A stretch of DNA of 6,916 nucleotides from Lachnospiraceae bacterium (lineage in GTDB: Bacteria > Bacillota > Clostridia > Lachnospirales > Lachnospiraceae): NCBI GenBank assembly GCA_017437205.1, contig JAFSBP010000198.1, forward strand, positions 1 to 6,916. Direction: 5' to 3'. The translations under genes and the position numbers were made by a program. Shown piece by piece: positions 6,714-6,916 of this stretch. How positions within the stretch are numbered: position 1 is the stretch's first letter; every line of letters starts with the position of its first letter. The notes beneath the pieces are model-generated. The model was not told the DNA's origin. It ran no database searches and worked only from the letters and a program-made list of their open reading frames with translations.

Positions 6714-6758
6714 GATGCCCGGGGAGCCTTTAGGCCTCTCCGGGCATCGTTTATATTC
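6714..6758 (+). terminator. Rho-independent terminator of the operon, possibly bidirectional
   Basis: Bases 6714-6725 pair with 6737-6748 as a 12-base stem starting GATGCCCGG, with one G-U wobble. Three more G-C pairs (6726-6728 with 6733-6735, a single C bulged at 6736) close a TTTA loop. The tail GTTTATATTC (6749-6758) is T-rich but interrupted. The hairpin begins 21 bases after the second kinase ends and lies 19 bases from the end of the convergent minus-strand gene. It is therefore well placed to stop transcription from both sides, although the tail on the minus side is poorer. Confidence 0.8.
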
Positions 6759-6767
6759 ATGGTGCCG

Positions 6768-6916
6768 CTACGCTTCAAGCACAATTGTTTCTGATGCTTT
6801 TACGCAGAAGTCGCAACCCTGACGCTCAAAATACAGGTCGGTGCCGGTTGGATTGTGAACAATAGTTTGATCTGTGCTGAACTGTAACTGGTGATATGCC
6901 CAAATATAATCATAAA
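6768..6916 (-). CDS. C-terminal end of an unidentified protein (cut by window edge)
   Basis: Read on the minus strand, an open frame enters at the right edge and ends at TAG (6770-6768), giving the last 48 residues of a protein. The segment is rich in short alternating hydrophobic and polar stretches, with LYFERQGCDFCV at 27-38 and IVLEA at the end. This is what a C-terminal beta-sandwich of an extracellular or carbohydrate-active enzyme would look like. I do not recognise the family. Support for coding comes from the protein-like composition, the open frame to the edge, and the position just beyond a terminator hairpin in convergent orientation. Another minus-strand frame is also open from an ATG near the edge for 37 codons, but its composition is less protein-like. 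Confidence 0.5.
   Translation of the reverse strand, partial: YDYIWAYHQLQFSTDQTIVHNPTGTDLYFERQGCDFCVKASETIVLEA

Noticed and set aside
1..6916. CRISPR arrays, tRNA or rRNA genes, insertion sequences, phage or defence genes
   Set aside because: I found no regularly spaced repeats, transposase motifs, terminal inverted repeats or tRNA-like folds; the window reads as a metabolic operon with its regulator.

Overview
The window looks like chromosomal DNA of a Gram-positive, Clostridia-type Firmicute (Lachnospiraceae-like). The signs are AAGGAG-type ribosome binding sites, a consensus sigma-A promoter, moderate base composition and protein sequences typical of that group. This assignment is an inference from style; no marker gene fixes the species.

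Layout. At the left edge, on the minus strand, lies the N-terminal two-thirds or so of a DeoR-family regulator (1-401, cut by the window edge). A 190-base AT-rich divergent promoter region (402-591) separates it from a four-gene plus-strand operon. That region carries a promoter for each direction and nested inverted and direct repeats that probably form the operator. The operon encodes, in order: an sn-glycerol-1-phosphate dehydrogenase (AraM/EgsA) family protein (592-1893), a FAD-dependent oxidoreductase (1904-3217), and two consecutive, clearly paralogous AraB-type ribulokinases of the FGGY family (3297-4979 and 5040-6692). A strong hairpin at 6714-6748 closes the operon. After it, the last 48 codons of a convergent minus-strand gene (6768-6916) run off the right edge.

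How the genes may work together. A DeoR-type repressor that senses a sugar phosphate, two sugar kinases and two oxidoreductases point to a small polyol or uncommon ketose dissimilation module. Its substrate cannot be named from sequence. The operon appears complete from promoter to terminator, yet it holds no isomerase, epimerase, aldolase or transporter, unlike an arabinose or ribitol operon. The two kinases have changed different sugar-contacting positions. The first keeps the ribulose-binding lysine (K209) but has alanine (A330) where the family has glutamate. The second keeps the glutamate (E325) but has asparagine (N205) where the lysine belongs. This argues that they act on different substrates rather than being a redundant pair. 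It is the most interesting feature of the window.
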